64,000 nt of DNA, from assembly GCF_000801105.2 (NCBI RefSeq), contig NC_079519.1, positions 9,360,668 to 9,424,667 on the forward strand. Reading direction: 5' to 3'. Position 1 is the first letter of the stretch; each line of letters starts with the position of its first letter. The position numbers and the translations under genes were made by a program. Positions 1 through 11,894 of this stretch are shown one piece after another. The stretch is from Raphanus sativus (Eukaryota; Streptophyta; Magnoliopsida; Brassicales; Brassicaceae). The notes beneath the pieces were generated by a model, which saw only the letters and a program-made list of their open reading frames with translations, was not told where the DNA came from and made no database searches.

Positions 1-1013
1 GATACGCACACATGCATAGTACTTATTCTCGAATTCATATTTTCTGACATTGTCTTATCAGCTTATGGTACAATTCTTTTTTTCTTTCTTATGGTACAAT
101 TTTGTTTTGTTTCAATCGTATTCCATTTATTACTATTATAACGAGATCTATTATTTTACTAATTTAACAGGATCAATAATGCTTCATGTATTATTGAATC
201 GACAAGGATATATATATAGTCGCCATCTAAATGTTTTGTTTGCTTCTAGTATAGTACAAAAAACTCTGATAAAAAGATAAGAGAATTTTACACCCAAAAA
301 AAGATAAGAGAAAAAAAAAATCAAGAACAGAACGAAAAGAGTTCAAAATTATTAAGGGAGAAAATTTTGATGACGGAAGAAAGTATTAAGAGCACCTCCA
401 ACAATAGGTTAGGAAGAGTTCTAAGTATTTAAGAAAAAGTAAAAAAAAAAAAAATTAAGCAAGAAAAGATGAAAAATTCTAGTTTTACAGATTTTTAGAA
501 ACTGTTAGTATACCTAAGAAACGTAAGAGGTAATTAATGTTTTTATTGAGTTTAGAAAAATAAAATATAATTGAATAACTATAATACTATTATTTTTTTT
601 CTTTTAGAAACTTATGTAGTTTCTTATTGTTGGAATTTATACCGAATGTTACATGTTTGTAACTATAATTGCGACCTACTAGTCAACTACGTCGAAAAAT
701 GCAAGATATTTTTCTGCAATATATTTATCTTTAATTAGTTGTTTTTGATGCCATAGTAAGTGTATAATCTATAAATAACATGCTTAAATAAAATTATCAA
801 AAGAAAAATGCTTAAGTAAACTATAACAGAAACAACCAGAAAATCACAAGGGTGCTAATGCTATGGTAAGTTAAAGTAAAAATTAAGAATATCCTCTTTT
901 CTATAAGACAACGTATCTCTCTCAAAAAAAAAAAAATCATTGTAGAACTTCGCATTCTATTAATTTATCACCGCTCTCTCTCTCTATCTCTCTTGCATGC
1001 TCTAGTACTCCCC
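1..1013 (+). promoter_or_regulatory. 5' flank and leader of CNGC4
   Basis: AT-rich sequence without a supported gene. The last ~45 bases before the start codon (971-1013) are a CT-rich pyrimidine tract typical of plant 5' leaders. No TATA box could be assigned with confidence. A degraded MITE-like inverted repeat (389-638) lies inside it. The promoter role is inferred only from position. Confidence 0.4.
389..638. mobile_element. degraded Harbinger-like MITE
   Basis: The left end reads GAGCACCTCCAACAATAGG just after a TTAA, and the right end carries the inverse CTTATTGTTGGAA. Ends of this GAGCA..CTCCAA type after TTA are common in Brassicaceae Harbinger MITEs. The right terminus is eroded, so the target duplication cannot be confirmed. 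No coding capacity. Confidence 0.35.
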
Positions 1014-4000
1014 ATGGCAACCGAGCAAGAATTCACACGTGCGTCACGCGTCTCACGCGCCTCAAGCAGCATAGGATATTATTCAGACGAAGATTACACG
1101 ACGGAGGAAGAGGAGGACGAAGAAGAAGAGATGGAAGAACTTGAGGAAGAGGAGGACGAAGAAGAAGAGACACATGTGGGGGTCACGTGCGGAATAAGAA
1201 GAAACGGGTCATCGAGTAGCTATAATAAATGGATGATGTTGGGTCGAATACTTGACCCGAGATCCAAATTGGTTCAAGAATGGAACAAAGTCTTTCTCCT
1301 TGTGTGCGCGACGGGCCTTTTCGTAGACCCACTTTTTCTCTACACCATATCAGTGAACAATACATGTATGTGTCTCCTTGTAGACGGTTGGCTCGCTCTC
1401 ACCATCACTGCCGTGCGCTCCATGACCGATCTTTTGCATTTGTGGAACATTTGGCTTCAGTTCAAGATTGCTTGTCGGTGGCCTTATCCCGGTGGAGATA
1501 GCGACGGCGATACTAACAAAGGAGATGAGACACGTCTCCGTACGAGTAGAAGAGTTGCTCCGCCTTACGTTAAGAAGAAAGGGACGTTCTTCTTCGATCT
1601 CTTCGTTATTTTACCATTACCTCAGGTTAGTAAACCAATACGTTGTACTCTTCTTTTCTACCCACAAATAAATATTATTACTTTCCCCGTGAATACGATA
1701 AACTAATCTTAAGTAATTACTTAACATATAGTTATAATATGCAGTAACTAATCATAAACCAAGTAGGTCCTTTATATGATATCTTTGTTTTCTGACAGTA
1801 TTCTAGATAGTATGTTAGTCGAGGCACAAACATATCTTTGTGGAACATTTGAATTCAGTTCAAGATTGATATACTCTTACATAACTAAGCGAGATTTCTT
1901 GTGAGTTCATAACTGGGACAATTACCAACTTTGGTTTAAAGGCACAAACATAGTAATCGAATCTAGAACGGAACTAAAATTGACTAATCTAGGAAAAAAT
2001 CTTATATCATATGGTCTGAACTTGACTAAGCTGAGAAAAAATCTTGGATAATTAATTATATGGTCTGTAATAACTCTAACTTAGTCTAACCTAATCATGT
2101 TCGTGTGTGGACCAAATGAAATGATACATATTCGTTTTCAATCTATCTTTTCGTTTGGTACATTTTTGTTTTTTTTGTTATAATTTAGTAACCATTATTT
2201 TTGAAAATGAGAGCAGCTGGTGTTGTGGGTGGTGATACCTTCTGTTCTAAAGATAGGCTCGGTGACTCTGGTGGTGTCAGTTTTGCTTGTATCATTCCTC
2301 TTCCAATATCTACCGAAGATCTATCACTCCATTCGCCATCTCCGTCAAAATGCTACTTTATCAGGTTACATATTCGGCACCGTCTGGTGGGGAATAGCAC
2401 TCAACATGATCGCTTATTTCGTCGCTGCTCATGTAAGTCTTTTGATAAAACATGAACTATAAATTTCAATGATTAAGATCAAATATAACTATGTTTAACA
2501 ATTCCTAAGTGAATCAGCAATGTCAAAAATTATTTTTCGGCTAAAATTTTTGAGCAGTTGTTTATAAGTCTAACTATATACTTTTTATTCATTTTGTTCA
2601 TCAAAATAGAATACAAATTTCAGTAATATAGTAATGCATGTTTACAAATTTTGTCTGCATATGTTTGTGTGTGTGTGTTTGTGGGTAGTTTCTTTAAATT
2701 AAATTACTCATATATGGAAAAGGATTGATTTTTCAGGTGCCAGGTAATTAATTATATGTAATTAATTATATGTTATATGATTTTGGTTGTCAGATTATTT
2801 AAAATGCTACCTAAAGTATTGTCACATGGACCTTTTCCATTTCTGTGGGAGTCTTCTTTTGAAACAGAAATATTTCAGAAAATGCCAAAATAAGAAAAGA
2901 TTTGTTAGGAGGAAGGTATGATTCTCTGAATCACAAAGTCGCAATCAAATCATTTAATGAAATTAGACACAAGTTGCATAGGCTTTTACGTATGATTAAA
3001 TAAGAAAGACTAGGTTAGAATAACAAATTATGCAATCATGAGCTCCCTTTTCCAAATACATATTTCACATTTTCACTTTTGGTTGTCCCTCAATGACTCA
3101 TCACACCTTTTAGCTAACATCGTATGAGAATTTATTAGATTTTCCAAATCAATCATAAACGTATTAAGTTGTAATTAAATATCAACTAAAATCGGCAAGA
3201 AAATATATTAGCTTGCCAATTTTAGGGGTGTCAAAATTGAGCTAGCTCGCTCAGCTCAGCTCAGCTCGTAGTAAGCTCGGCTCTTTCATGAGTTAGCTCA
3301 GATCAGCTCATTTATTATATGAGCTTCAATATGTAAACTCGTACTCAGATCATCTAGATCATGAGTTAAATGAGCTAACTCGTGATCTAACACAAAATAA
3401 TTATAACTATATTAAATTAAACATCGATAAAATTACTTCTATAGTATTATTCAAAATTTAATAAAACTATTAATCATAAATAACTTACCGTGAGTTCTGA
3501 GTTACGATAAGCAAAGTGAGAGGAGACGTATGTCAAATTTGAGATCAATGAAATTTCTGAGAGAGATGATATGGTTAACGTGGGTTTATATAGAAGATTT
3601 TGATAATTTCTAAACAGGATAGTCTCTTTTTTCTTTCTTCGGAAAAAGTATAGATAACTTTTAAAAGTTTTATTCCTATATTACTTATGTATATTTTATA
3701 TTTTAGTTTTAAAGATAAATATGATAAATATAAAAATTATCTTTTTCCATAAGAAATGAACGAGCTCATGAGTCAGCTCATGTTCATTAACGATCGTTCA
3801 TATAACTCGTGATCTTTTTTAAGCTCGATCATTAAACTCATTTATTAAATGAGCCTAAAATATAGTGATCATACTCATGAAAAAATGAGCTGAGCTGAGC
3901 TAACTCATGAGTTGTAACTCACTCATGAGTTGTAACTCATTTTGACACTCCTAGCCAATTTACAATCTTAATCACTCTTATATATATGATATACAGGCAG

Positions 4001-6127
4001 CAGGAGCATGTTGGTACTTGTTAGGGGTCCAAAGATCTGCTAAATGTCTTAAAGAACAATGTGATAACACAATGGGATGCGACCTACGAACGCTGTCATG
4101 TAAGGAACCAGTGTACTATGGCACGACCGAGATGGTCCTTGACAGGGCTAGACTGGCTTGGGCACAAAACAACCAAGCACGATCCATTTGCTTAGATATC
4201 AACACCAACTACACTTATGGTGCTTATAAATGGACCATTCAACTTGTGAGCAATGAAAGCCGGTTGGAGAAAATTCTTTTCCCTATATTTTGGGGTCTCA
4301 TGACTCTCAGGTATTTCACAATTCACATATTCCACTGGCATAACCCTTTCCTTAATTATGTATGTATATATAGAACTACCAATAATGAATATATAAGAAA
4401 CGTTCAATTGATTTTTGATCGATATAATTAATCAGCACGTTTGGGAATTTGGAGAGTACAACAGAGTGGTCTGAAGTTGTCTTCAATATAATAGTTCTAA
4501 CAAGTGGTCTTCTTCTCGTCACCATGTTGATCGGTAACATAAAGGTAACTGCATTAGCTTTTGTTTTCTTACCATTTATTTCAAAATATCCTTACTTAAG
4601 GAATTAGAGTTTGTATTCAATATCCAAATGTAGGTGTTTCTGCATGCAACAACTTCAAAGAAGCAAGCAATGCACCTGAAAATGAGGAACATAGAGTGGT
4701 GGATGAAGAAGAGACAATTACCATTAGGGTACCAGCAACGAGTCCGCAACTATGAGCGGCAGAGATGGGCTGCTATGCGTGGTGTAGACGAGTGTGAGAT
4801 GGTTCAGAACCTTCCAGAAGGTCTTAGGAGAGACATCAAGTACCATCTTTGTTTAGACTTAGTCCGGCAGGTCAGACTGGTCACTACAGTTAATTAATAA
4901 TATAAGGAAAAAAATATAATAGATGATAATTGATATCGATGAGTATTTGCATTCTTCTAGGTTCCATTGTTTCAGCATATGGATGATTTGGTACTCGAGA
5001 ATATATGCGATCGTGTGAAGTCACTTATTTTCACCAAAGGAGAAACCGTAAGTAATTTTAACCCCATTTACGGATTATATATTTCAGTGTCGTGAAGGCC
5101 ATCTAGTTAGGAAAACCATGCACAGATACATCTGACCCTTCGTAGCAATTGCATCATGATACCAGACATAAAAATCCCAACAAATAAAAAATTTCCTGAA
5201 TTGTTTGAATTATTACCCACAAAATATATTTTGTTTGTTAACGTGGAATCCAAGAAATGTCTCAACGATGAACACGGTTTTTTTGGTTTAAAAATAATAT
5301 TTTTGAAAGTGCAGATCCAGAAAGAAGGAGATGCAGTACAGAGAATGTTGTTTGTAGTGAGAGGCCATCTTCAGAGTAGTCAGTTACTCAGAGATGGTGT
5401 CAAAAGCTGTTGCATGTTAGGTCCGGGTAATTTTAGCGGTGACGAGCTTCTCTCGTGGTGTCTCCGACGACCATTCGTGGAGAGGCTACCGCCGTCTTCG
5501 TCAACGCTCGTAACGCTCGAGACCACCGAAGCGTTTGGACTCGACGCTGAAGACGTTAAGTATGTGACTCAACATTTCCGTTACACTTTTGTCAATGAGA
5601 AAGTCAAACGTAGTGCCCGCTATTATTCTCCTGGGTGGCGAACTTGGGCCGCGGTTGCGGTTCAGCTCGCTTGGAGGAGGTACGTCTCATTACTTGAATA
5701 TATGAATTTCCCTCTTTAAAGTTGAAAATCATATGCCAATTTTGTTTTTTTTTATTGATGATGTAGCGAAGATGAGCTTTTCAATCACTATAAAAAACAA
5801 TTTTTTTAATTTTAATATGTTTTTCAACTTCATAACAAGTCCAAAAAAATACTGCCGCATTAAGAAATATAAATAAATACACAATATTACAAATTCAAAA
5901 CCTTTTCTGACTTTGGGTTTAATTTGGAGATATGTGTGAATAGATTTTACATATGTTCTTGTTAATGTGATAGGTACAAGCATAGGTTAACGTTGACGTC
6001 ACTGTCGTTCATAAGGCCGAGGAGACCATTGTCGAGATGTGCATCACTTGGAGAAGATAAATTGAGGCTCTACACAGCAATCTTAACCTCTCCTAAACCC
6101 AATCCTGACGATTTCGATGATTATTAG
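1014..6127 (+). CDS. CNGC4: cyclic nucleotide-gated ion channel 4
   Basis: Plasma-membrane cation channel of plant CNGC group IVb, known in Arabidopsis as CNGC4/HLM1, working with CNGC2 in calcium signalling, immunity and cell death. Eight exons can be joined with consistent GT-AG sites and phases: 1014-1625, 2217-2432, 3997-4310, 4436-4544, 4634-4870, 4961-5047, 5315-5679 and 5974-6127, giving 697 residues, close to the Arabidopsis length. Visible features are an acidic Glu/Asp-rich N-terminus (about residues 25-55), the six-helix channel region, a pore segment T-F-G-N near 382-385 split by intron 3, the cyclic-nucleotide-binding fold with GDELL near 567-571, and a C-terminal IQ-like motif (AVQLAWRRY, ~640-648) for calmodulin. 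An in-frame ATG at 993 lies upstream, but the family N-terminus begins MATEQEF, so 1014 is chosen. All exons are open. Intron 2 is enlarged by a hAT element. The assignment is firm; exact splice sites come from homology and consensus. Confidence 0.95.
3223..3953. mobile_element. hAT-type nonautonomous element in CNGC4 intron 2
   Basis: The 731-bp element is bounded by imperfect terminal inverted repeats, TAGGGGTGTCAAAA at the left and TTTTGACACTCCTA at the right. It is flanked by a perfect 8-bp target duplication GCCAATTT (3215-3222 and 3954-3961). Subterminal DNA is rich in GAGCT/AGCTC repeats in both orientations, as in hAT elements. No transposase is encoded. It lies between exons 2 and 3 and leaves the coding frame untouched. 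Confidence 0.9.
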
Positions 6128-6218
6128 TTGATACTATTTAAATTACATCGATCTACAATTACTCTATCATATAAAATGATAAAAAATTAGTTTCTATTTT
6201 TACGTTCAGCCTAATATA

Positions 6219-6456
6219 CTCCCTCTGTTTCTATATGTAAGTAGTTTTAGCCTAAATTTTTTGTTTCATAATATAAGATGTTTTCACAATCTAAAAAAAC
6301 TTTTACATTTATTATATATTGTATAACTAATCTTATAATCCATGCATTTTTATTACTGGTTGAATTTATATATTAAATGTTGTTTTCTTAAAAGTAACAA
6401 TTTTCTTAATATTGACACTTTTAACTAAAACTACTTACATATAAAAACAGAAAAAG
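6219..6456. mobile_element. Stowaway-like (Tc1/mariner) MITE
   Basis: About 238 bp bounded by TA dinucleotides. The left end is CTCCCTCTGTTTCTATATG, and the right end carries the inverse CATATAAAAACAG. The inner repeats (GTAAGTAGTTTTAG and its complement) also pair. It lies ~90 bp downstream of the CNGC4 stop codon and could form part of the 3' UTR. No coding capacity. Confidence 0.75.
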
Positions 6457-6473
6457 TATTATTTTAGTTGATA

Positions 6474-6712
6474 CTTCCTCCGTTTCATATTATTTGTCTA
6501 ACTAACCTTATGCACACAGATTAAGAAAATATTTAGTTTTACATATTTTTAAAATAAAAATACTATTACCAATACACCTAACCATATATCAACCAATAGA
6601 AAAATAAAATAGAGAATATTGTCAATAAATTTTGCATTGAAAACCGAGAACGACACTTATTTTAAAACAAAAAATTTCCTCTAGAATGACAAATAATTAG
6701 AAACTGAGGGAG
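6474..6712. mobile_element. second Stowaway-like MITE
   Basis: About 239 bp between TA dinucleotides (6472-6473 and 6713-6714). Left end CTTCCTCCGTTTCATATTAT, right end the inverse with GAAACTGAGGGAG. Its inner sequence differs from the MITE 17 bp upstream, so it is a separate family or subfamily rather than a tandem copy. Confidence 0.75.
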
Positions 6713-7371
6713 TAACATTTAGTCCAATATTAAATCGATGATAGAACCTTTCCAGTTTGAAATGAGAAACCATTTTTTTAGAATAAGACTAAGGGCTTTT
6801 TGCAAAATTGACTCAAAACTCAAAGTCAAATACAAAACTAACCTATGCTTTTTTGAAATTTTCTTTTGTCCTCTTCACCCCACAGGTTCACATTATTCAC
6901 GAAAATGCCATTAATTTTTTTTTTCTTTTTTTTTTCTTTTCGAAAGTGACATTTTTACTCTCTCAACCTCATCATCTTCAAGTATTTACAAAATTACCAT
7001 TGCCATCAATACCCTAACCACCATGAACAACCAATTTGAAGCTCTTAATGCATCTCAAATCGATTTACACTCTCTTTTTCCCAATTGTTATGAACTAAAA
7101 ACAACATTTCTTTCACTTTTTCTCCACATTCATCCAAAAAACTCAAGTTTTTGATTATAAAATTTTTATGGTTGATAGAACCATTCAAGCTTATGATTCT
7201 TAGTGGGTTACTTTCGTTTGAGGTTCTATGTGGTTGGAGAAGACTTATGTGTGATAAAGAAGTCATCTCACTAATTTAAGGTATGAAATTGATTTTTTTT
7301 CCAGATCTGTTCGCCTTACCCGTAAATCTTCTGGCTGTAGAAGACTTAAGGGTAAGTCTTCTGGTCAAACT

Positions 7372-7950
7372 GGATGACTTACTTGTAAGTCGTCCAGTTT
7401 TGTTTGTTAAAAAAAAACTCTAGACGACTTATAAGTCGTCTAGGATAAACATGTTAGTTTTGTATTTGACCGAATTGTGTCAGATATTTGACTTTTCTTG
7501 GACGACTTACTTGTAAGTCGTCTATGAGAAAACAGAAAAATCAATATTTTATTATTTCTAGACGACTTAAGTCTTCTCAGGTTAGTTTTGCAATTGGAAA
7601 ATAAAACTTAAATATTAATTTTTTCCTAGACGACTTACTTGAAAGTCGTCCAGTGAGACGACTTAATTTAAGTCGTCTAGAATTTTTTTTCTGAGATTCT
7701 GGTCAAACCTTACTTATCTCAGACGACTTTCAAGTAAGTCGTCTAGGAAAAATTAAATATTTATGTTTTATTTTCCAATTGCAAAACTAACCTGAGAAGA
7801 CTTACAAGTAAGTCGTCTAGGAAAAGTCAAATATCTGACACAATTCGGTCAAATACAAAAATAACCTGTTTATCCTGGACGACTTATTGGTAAGTCGTCT
7901 GGAGTTTTTTTTTTAACAAACAAAATTGGACGACTTACAAGTAAGTCGTC
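7372..7950. repeat. long inverted repeat (fold-back)
   Basis: The left arm (7372 to ~7680) reappears in inverse order as the right arm (~7690 to 7950). Matching landmarks include the GTCCAGTTTTGTTTGTT block, the ACCGAATTGTGTCAGATA block and the TTTTGCAATTGGAAAATAAA block. Each arm itself contains several small GACGACTTAC palindromes, so the folded structure would be multi-branched. No coding potential. Confidence 0.85.
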
Positions 7951-8700
7951 CCATTTAAAAGTCAATTGCAAAAATAACCTCTCCAGACGACTTAATAAAT
8001 AATTTTTAACATTTTCTTATTAATTCATGTATATTAATCAATATTAGAGATACTTAATGAAATTTATAACATAATTGGTGATATATATGAGGTTACCAAT
8101 ATTCATGTTACTCAAAGTTTCTAGCTAATATGTTTTTAACTCATACATGTTCTATCTTTGTTAATGTGTTTTTATTTTGAATTTTTGCAGATGACACGTT
8201 AGATACATGCATTATATGGAGAATAAAAGCATCCAGATGTTGCGTATAAAACAATACAAGTCTGAAGATTTAACAATTACAGAAGACTTACCAGTAAGTC
8301 GTCTGATAAGTCTTATACACAAAAGATTTACCAGACGACTTACTGGTAAGTCTTCTACAAAAAAAAAATTTCAACACAAACTTGTAAAAAATGTGATATG
8401 CTTTGACTAGTTACTATTATTTTTTTCCATCTCTTAAGTATTTTTGTTATAGAAACCAATGATGATTATTGTTATGAGTTGGAACAATGGTCTTAAAATG
8501 TTGTATCAGTAAGAAGCTACCAACATTCTTATTTATTACATACATTACATTTTGGGAAACATTATTAATGATTTTACAAAAATGTCACAACTAAGGGAGT
8601 ACACATGTAAATCACAAAACATACCACAAACAAACTATTATATATCATTTCTCTACAAAGACAAGCTTAGACTCCACTTAATATGGAAGAAAAATTCTTC

Positions 8701-9139
8701 AGAAGTCATCTAGGAGGTCCAGACGACTTCCAGGACGTCCAGACGACTTCTTGGAAGTCCAGACGACTTCCATGAGGTCCAGACGACTTACAGGAGGTCC
8801 AGACGACTTCCAGGAGGTCCAGAGGACTTCCAGGAGGTCCAGAAGACTTCCAGAAGGTCCATACGACTTCCAGGAGGTCCAGAAGACTTCTAGGAGGTCC
8901 AGGCGACTTCCAGGAGATCCAGAAGACTTCCAGAAGGTCCAGACGACTTCCAGGAGGTCCAGAAGACTTCCAGGAGATCCAGAAGACTTCCTGGAAGTCG
9001 TCTGGACTTCCTGTAAGTCGTCTGGACTTCCTGGAAGTCGTCTGGACTTTCTGTAAGTCTTCTGGACCTCCTGGAAATCGTCTGGACCTCTTGGAAGTCG
9101 TCTGGACCTCCTGGAAGTCGTCTGGACCTCATGGAAGTC
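8701..9139. repeat. 20-bp tandem array with orientation switch
   Basis: From 8701 to about 8994 the unit is CAGACGACTTCCAGGAGGTC with minor variants, roughly 15 copies. From about 8995 to 9139 the array continues as the reverse complement, roughly seven copies. The whole array is therefore a large imperfect hairpin made of direct repeats. Long stop-free frames on both strands are a by-product of the repeat and should not be read as genes. Confidence 0.9.
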
Positions 9140-9904
9140 GTCCCAGAAGTCTTCCAGATCTGAAAAACCTGCATATCCAGATCTGAAAAATCTGCACATC
9201 CAAAAACGTTCAAATGGCTTAAAAACATAGAAAATGAGTGGAAGATTAAATAGACATACTTATATAGAACACACAACGTACATATCCAAGTGGAAGTTGA
9301 GAACCATCTGATTAAACACCTGCAAAAAGATAGATATTCAGAAAGGCATGAGACAAAACTGAAAAATTCATATAAAGTTTGGTGTTTTCAAGTCTAAGAG
9401 ATTAGAGTGGCTTTGGAGAGTATTAGTTTGAGAAAAAAGGTAAGAACTTTATGCAACAAGAAGTTACAAAATGAAGAAAAATGAGACATAAAAAATACAT
9501 ATCTAAAATTAATAGATCTACCTTTAAATGAGTGGAAGATGAGAATCATGTGATGAAAAACCTGCAAAAACAAGATAAATTAGTGAGAAAGACATGAGAC
9601 AAAAACAATCAATTGATATAAAGCTTGGTGTTTATAAGTTCAAAGAGATTAGAGAGAGGTTTGAGAGTTTTAGAATGATGAACATTACATTTTTGTTGCA
9701 GCCATTTGAGAGGAGGAGAGAGAATGTGTAAAAAAAATTTTATATAGGGAGACCAAAAATCCAATTAGGTTAAATATTTTGGATTGAGAAGACTTTCAAG
9801 TAAGTCTTCTGAATAGAAGACTTCCTAGACGACTTACTTGTAAGTCTACCAGAAGACTTCAATATTTTTAGCGGGAAACTCAAATATTTTTAGCGGGAAA
9901 CTAA

Positions 9905-10461
9905 ATACTTTCACTCATCTATGTTGAAAACAATCACTTTTATTATATCTTAATTTATATCACTTATAACATATGTTAATTACATGCTTTCAATTTTTCA
10001 CTTATCAAAATATTTTTCTATAAATTTTATAAATTAATTTTAAGATCAACTATACCAGAAGACTTACTTGTAAGTCGTCCAAACCCTAAATTTAACCTCT
10101 AAACTAAATTGACTAAAATTAACTAACTAAACACGTTATAAAATCAAATTAAACTTGCTTTGTGTTTACTATACACATAAATAAACACATTTGGGTAAAT
10201 TTCATATTTTTCAAAAATATTTTTATACTTTCCAAAATCTAACCCTAAGAACACATACAATACTACAACATATGTTGGCAAAACCTAAACCAAAGAATAT
10301 CATGACTCACTACTTTCACTCATCTATGTTGAAAACAATTCACTTTTGTTATATTTTAATTTATAACACTTTTAACATATCTTAATTACATGATTTCAAT
10401 TTTTCACTTATCAAAATATTTTTTAAAAAATTTATAAATTATTTTTAAGATTAACTATACC
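9905..10461. repeat. direct repeat pair of ~155 bp
   Basis: A block starting CTTTCACTCATCTATGTTGA and ending ACTATACC occurs at about 9909-10061 and again at about 10312-10461. The first copy runs on directly into AGAAGACTTACTTG. The second is interrupted after ACTATACC by a hAT element, and its continuation AGACGACTTACTGG is found after 11721. The first copy thus shows the uninterrupted state. Confidence 0.8.
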
Positions 10462-11713
10462 CTCTGTTCTAAAACGCGGGCGTCTAGCCGCGTAATCGCA
10501 CGCGTATACGTGAAACGTGAGGTTGCCGTGGCGAATTAGTCCAATTCGGTGACATTATACGGTGCTCCGATTTTAGGCCGAGTAGCGCACTGAATTTGAT
10601 AATGCGGCCGCCTAATGAATAATACAGTTGATTAAAAGTTGTTTGACCCAAACTATTTGGCCCATTTAGATAAAAATTAAAAACCTTATCTCTTTGTCCC
10701 GAGTATCGATTTGGGGTTTTTTCTGAATTTTCACTCTTGTAATTCTTATCTGTGATTTTTTGTTGTCAATCGAAAGTGAGACAGAATGAATCAAGAACTC
10801 ATACATGTCTGATCTTCATTTCCACCCTTACTGAAGTCATTTCTCGGTAATAATCTTTTACCAAAGCTTGGTTATTTGTGAAATTTGTTTAGGTTGATGT
10901 TTATAGATCGTGAATCAAGAGCCGATAAATGTTGTGAGCGAAGCTTCGTTGACGTGTGGCGGAAGCTTTGTTGATGATTTTAGTTATTGAAGCTTTTTCA
11001 GTTTCGTACTTTTTTTGTTAGCTTTTTTTGATTAAAATTAAAATCTTAATTTAGAGCTTCGTATATCACACACCAAGCTTCTTACTAAATTGTCTGGTTT
11101 CACATCACCTGTCCTAGAATGTCTGTAAGAAGGTTCAAAAAATCTCTTTTTTTTTTGTTAGAGTTTCTAGTGTTGTCTTTATAGTTCAGTAAATAATTTT
11201 TAATAAGGATAATGAAACTTGTCCTGTAGTGATGTTTGTATGTTGGCAATCAAAATTTTGGAAGTGTTGTCGTGAGTCATGTTAATAATCATTTCACTTT
11301 CTATATATTTTTTCTCGTAATGATGTTGAGTTTTTATTGTTGTTTTAGCTTAGGAAATAATGGAAATCCAGCAACAGATAAAAGGAAACTCAAATGATGT
11401 AGACTGGAAGTATGATTGTTATGTGATCCACGACTTTCAGAAAAAAATGAGATGTAGGTTATGTGGCTAAGAATTTTTTGGTGGCAACAGAAAAAGTGTG
11501 ATGTAGGTTTTGATTTTGTATATTAGATGTGGTTGAAAAAACAACAGTTGTGATATATGATCTAACTTGGAATTTGATGAATTTTTGTACATTTAAACTA
11601 GAATCTTATTAAAACTAGGCTCCGCGTATATTCCGAGTTTATCCCGAGTTTTTAGCAACTCGTTAGGCCTAAGGTAGCCGCACGGATAGCGCGTAGCGCG
11701 ATTCCGAACAGGG
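10462..11713 (+). mobile_element. nested hAT-type element, deletion derivative
   Basis: The 1252-bp insertion is flanked by a perfect 8-bp duplication ACTATACC (10454-10461 and 11714-11721). The terminal inverted repeats are short and imperfect (CTCTGTTC at the left, GAACAGGG at the right), followed by GC-rich subterminal DNA. The interior keeps a relic of a transposase N-terminus with a BED-type zinc-finger start (11360-11470). The neighbouring direct repeat (9909-10061) is a natural empty-site paralogue that confirms the borders. Confidence 0.85.
11360..11470 (+). pseudogene. hAT transposase N-terminal relic (BED finger)
   Basis: An ATG-initiated reading frame of 36 residues ends in TAA. 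It contains VDWKYDCYV followed by KKMRCRLCG, which matches the start of the BED zinc finger of plant hAT transposases, with the first Cys pair present. After the stop the same frame continues with EFFGGNRKSV, typical of the family (usually KEFxGG), so the stop falls inside the finger. The His half of the finger and the catalytic domain are missing. A splice-acceptor-like TTTTAG lies just upstream. Confidence 0.6.
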
Positions 11714-11894
11714 ACTATACCAGACGACTTACTGGGGTTAAAAATGTAAAAAAAACTGTTTTTTTTGTTTGGTCATAAGAGACTGGTTGTAATTTCAATA
11801 GTTTTTAAGTTACTTCTGCATTTAATTTAAATTTGGGTATACTTTTGCATTTGAAATCAAGTTGCGAGTTGGCAATTTTCACTACGACTAACGT

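Larger units (their letters stand above)
6790..11741. repeat. palindrome-rich repeat region, class unknown
   Basis: The stretch is dominated by short palindromes of the form GACGACTTACTTGTAAGTCGTC and one-sided versions of them, separated by AT-rich spacers. It includes a long fold-back (7372-7950), a 20-bp tandem array (8701-9139), a pair of direct repeats (from ~9905 and ~10312) and a nested hAT derivative (10462-11713). No protein of a known transposon family was found outside the nested element. The outer borders are approximate because no terminal repeats or target duplication could be matched. It may be one large nonautonomous transposon or several overlapping ones. Confidence 0.6.

Noticed and set aside
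8701..9139. CRISPR-like array
   Set aside because: The repeats are contiguous without unique spacers, and the genome is a plant nucleus.
8699..9276. Long open frames on both strands with SRRLPGG-type repeats
   Set aside because: They exist only because the 20-bp tandem array lacks stop codons in several frames. No promoter, splice context or family match.
10083..10095. Telomere-like CCCTAAA
   Set aside because: A single unit with no tandem repetition.
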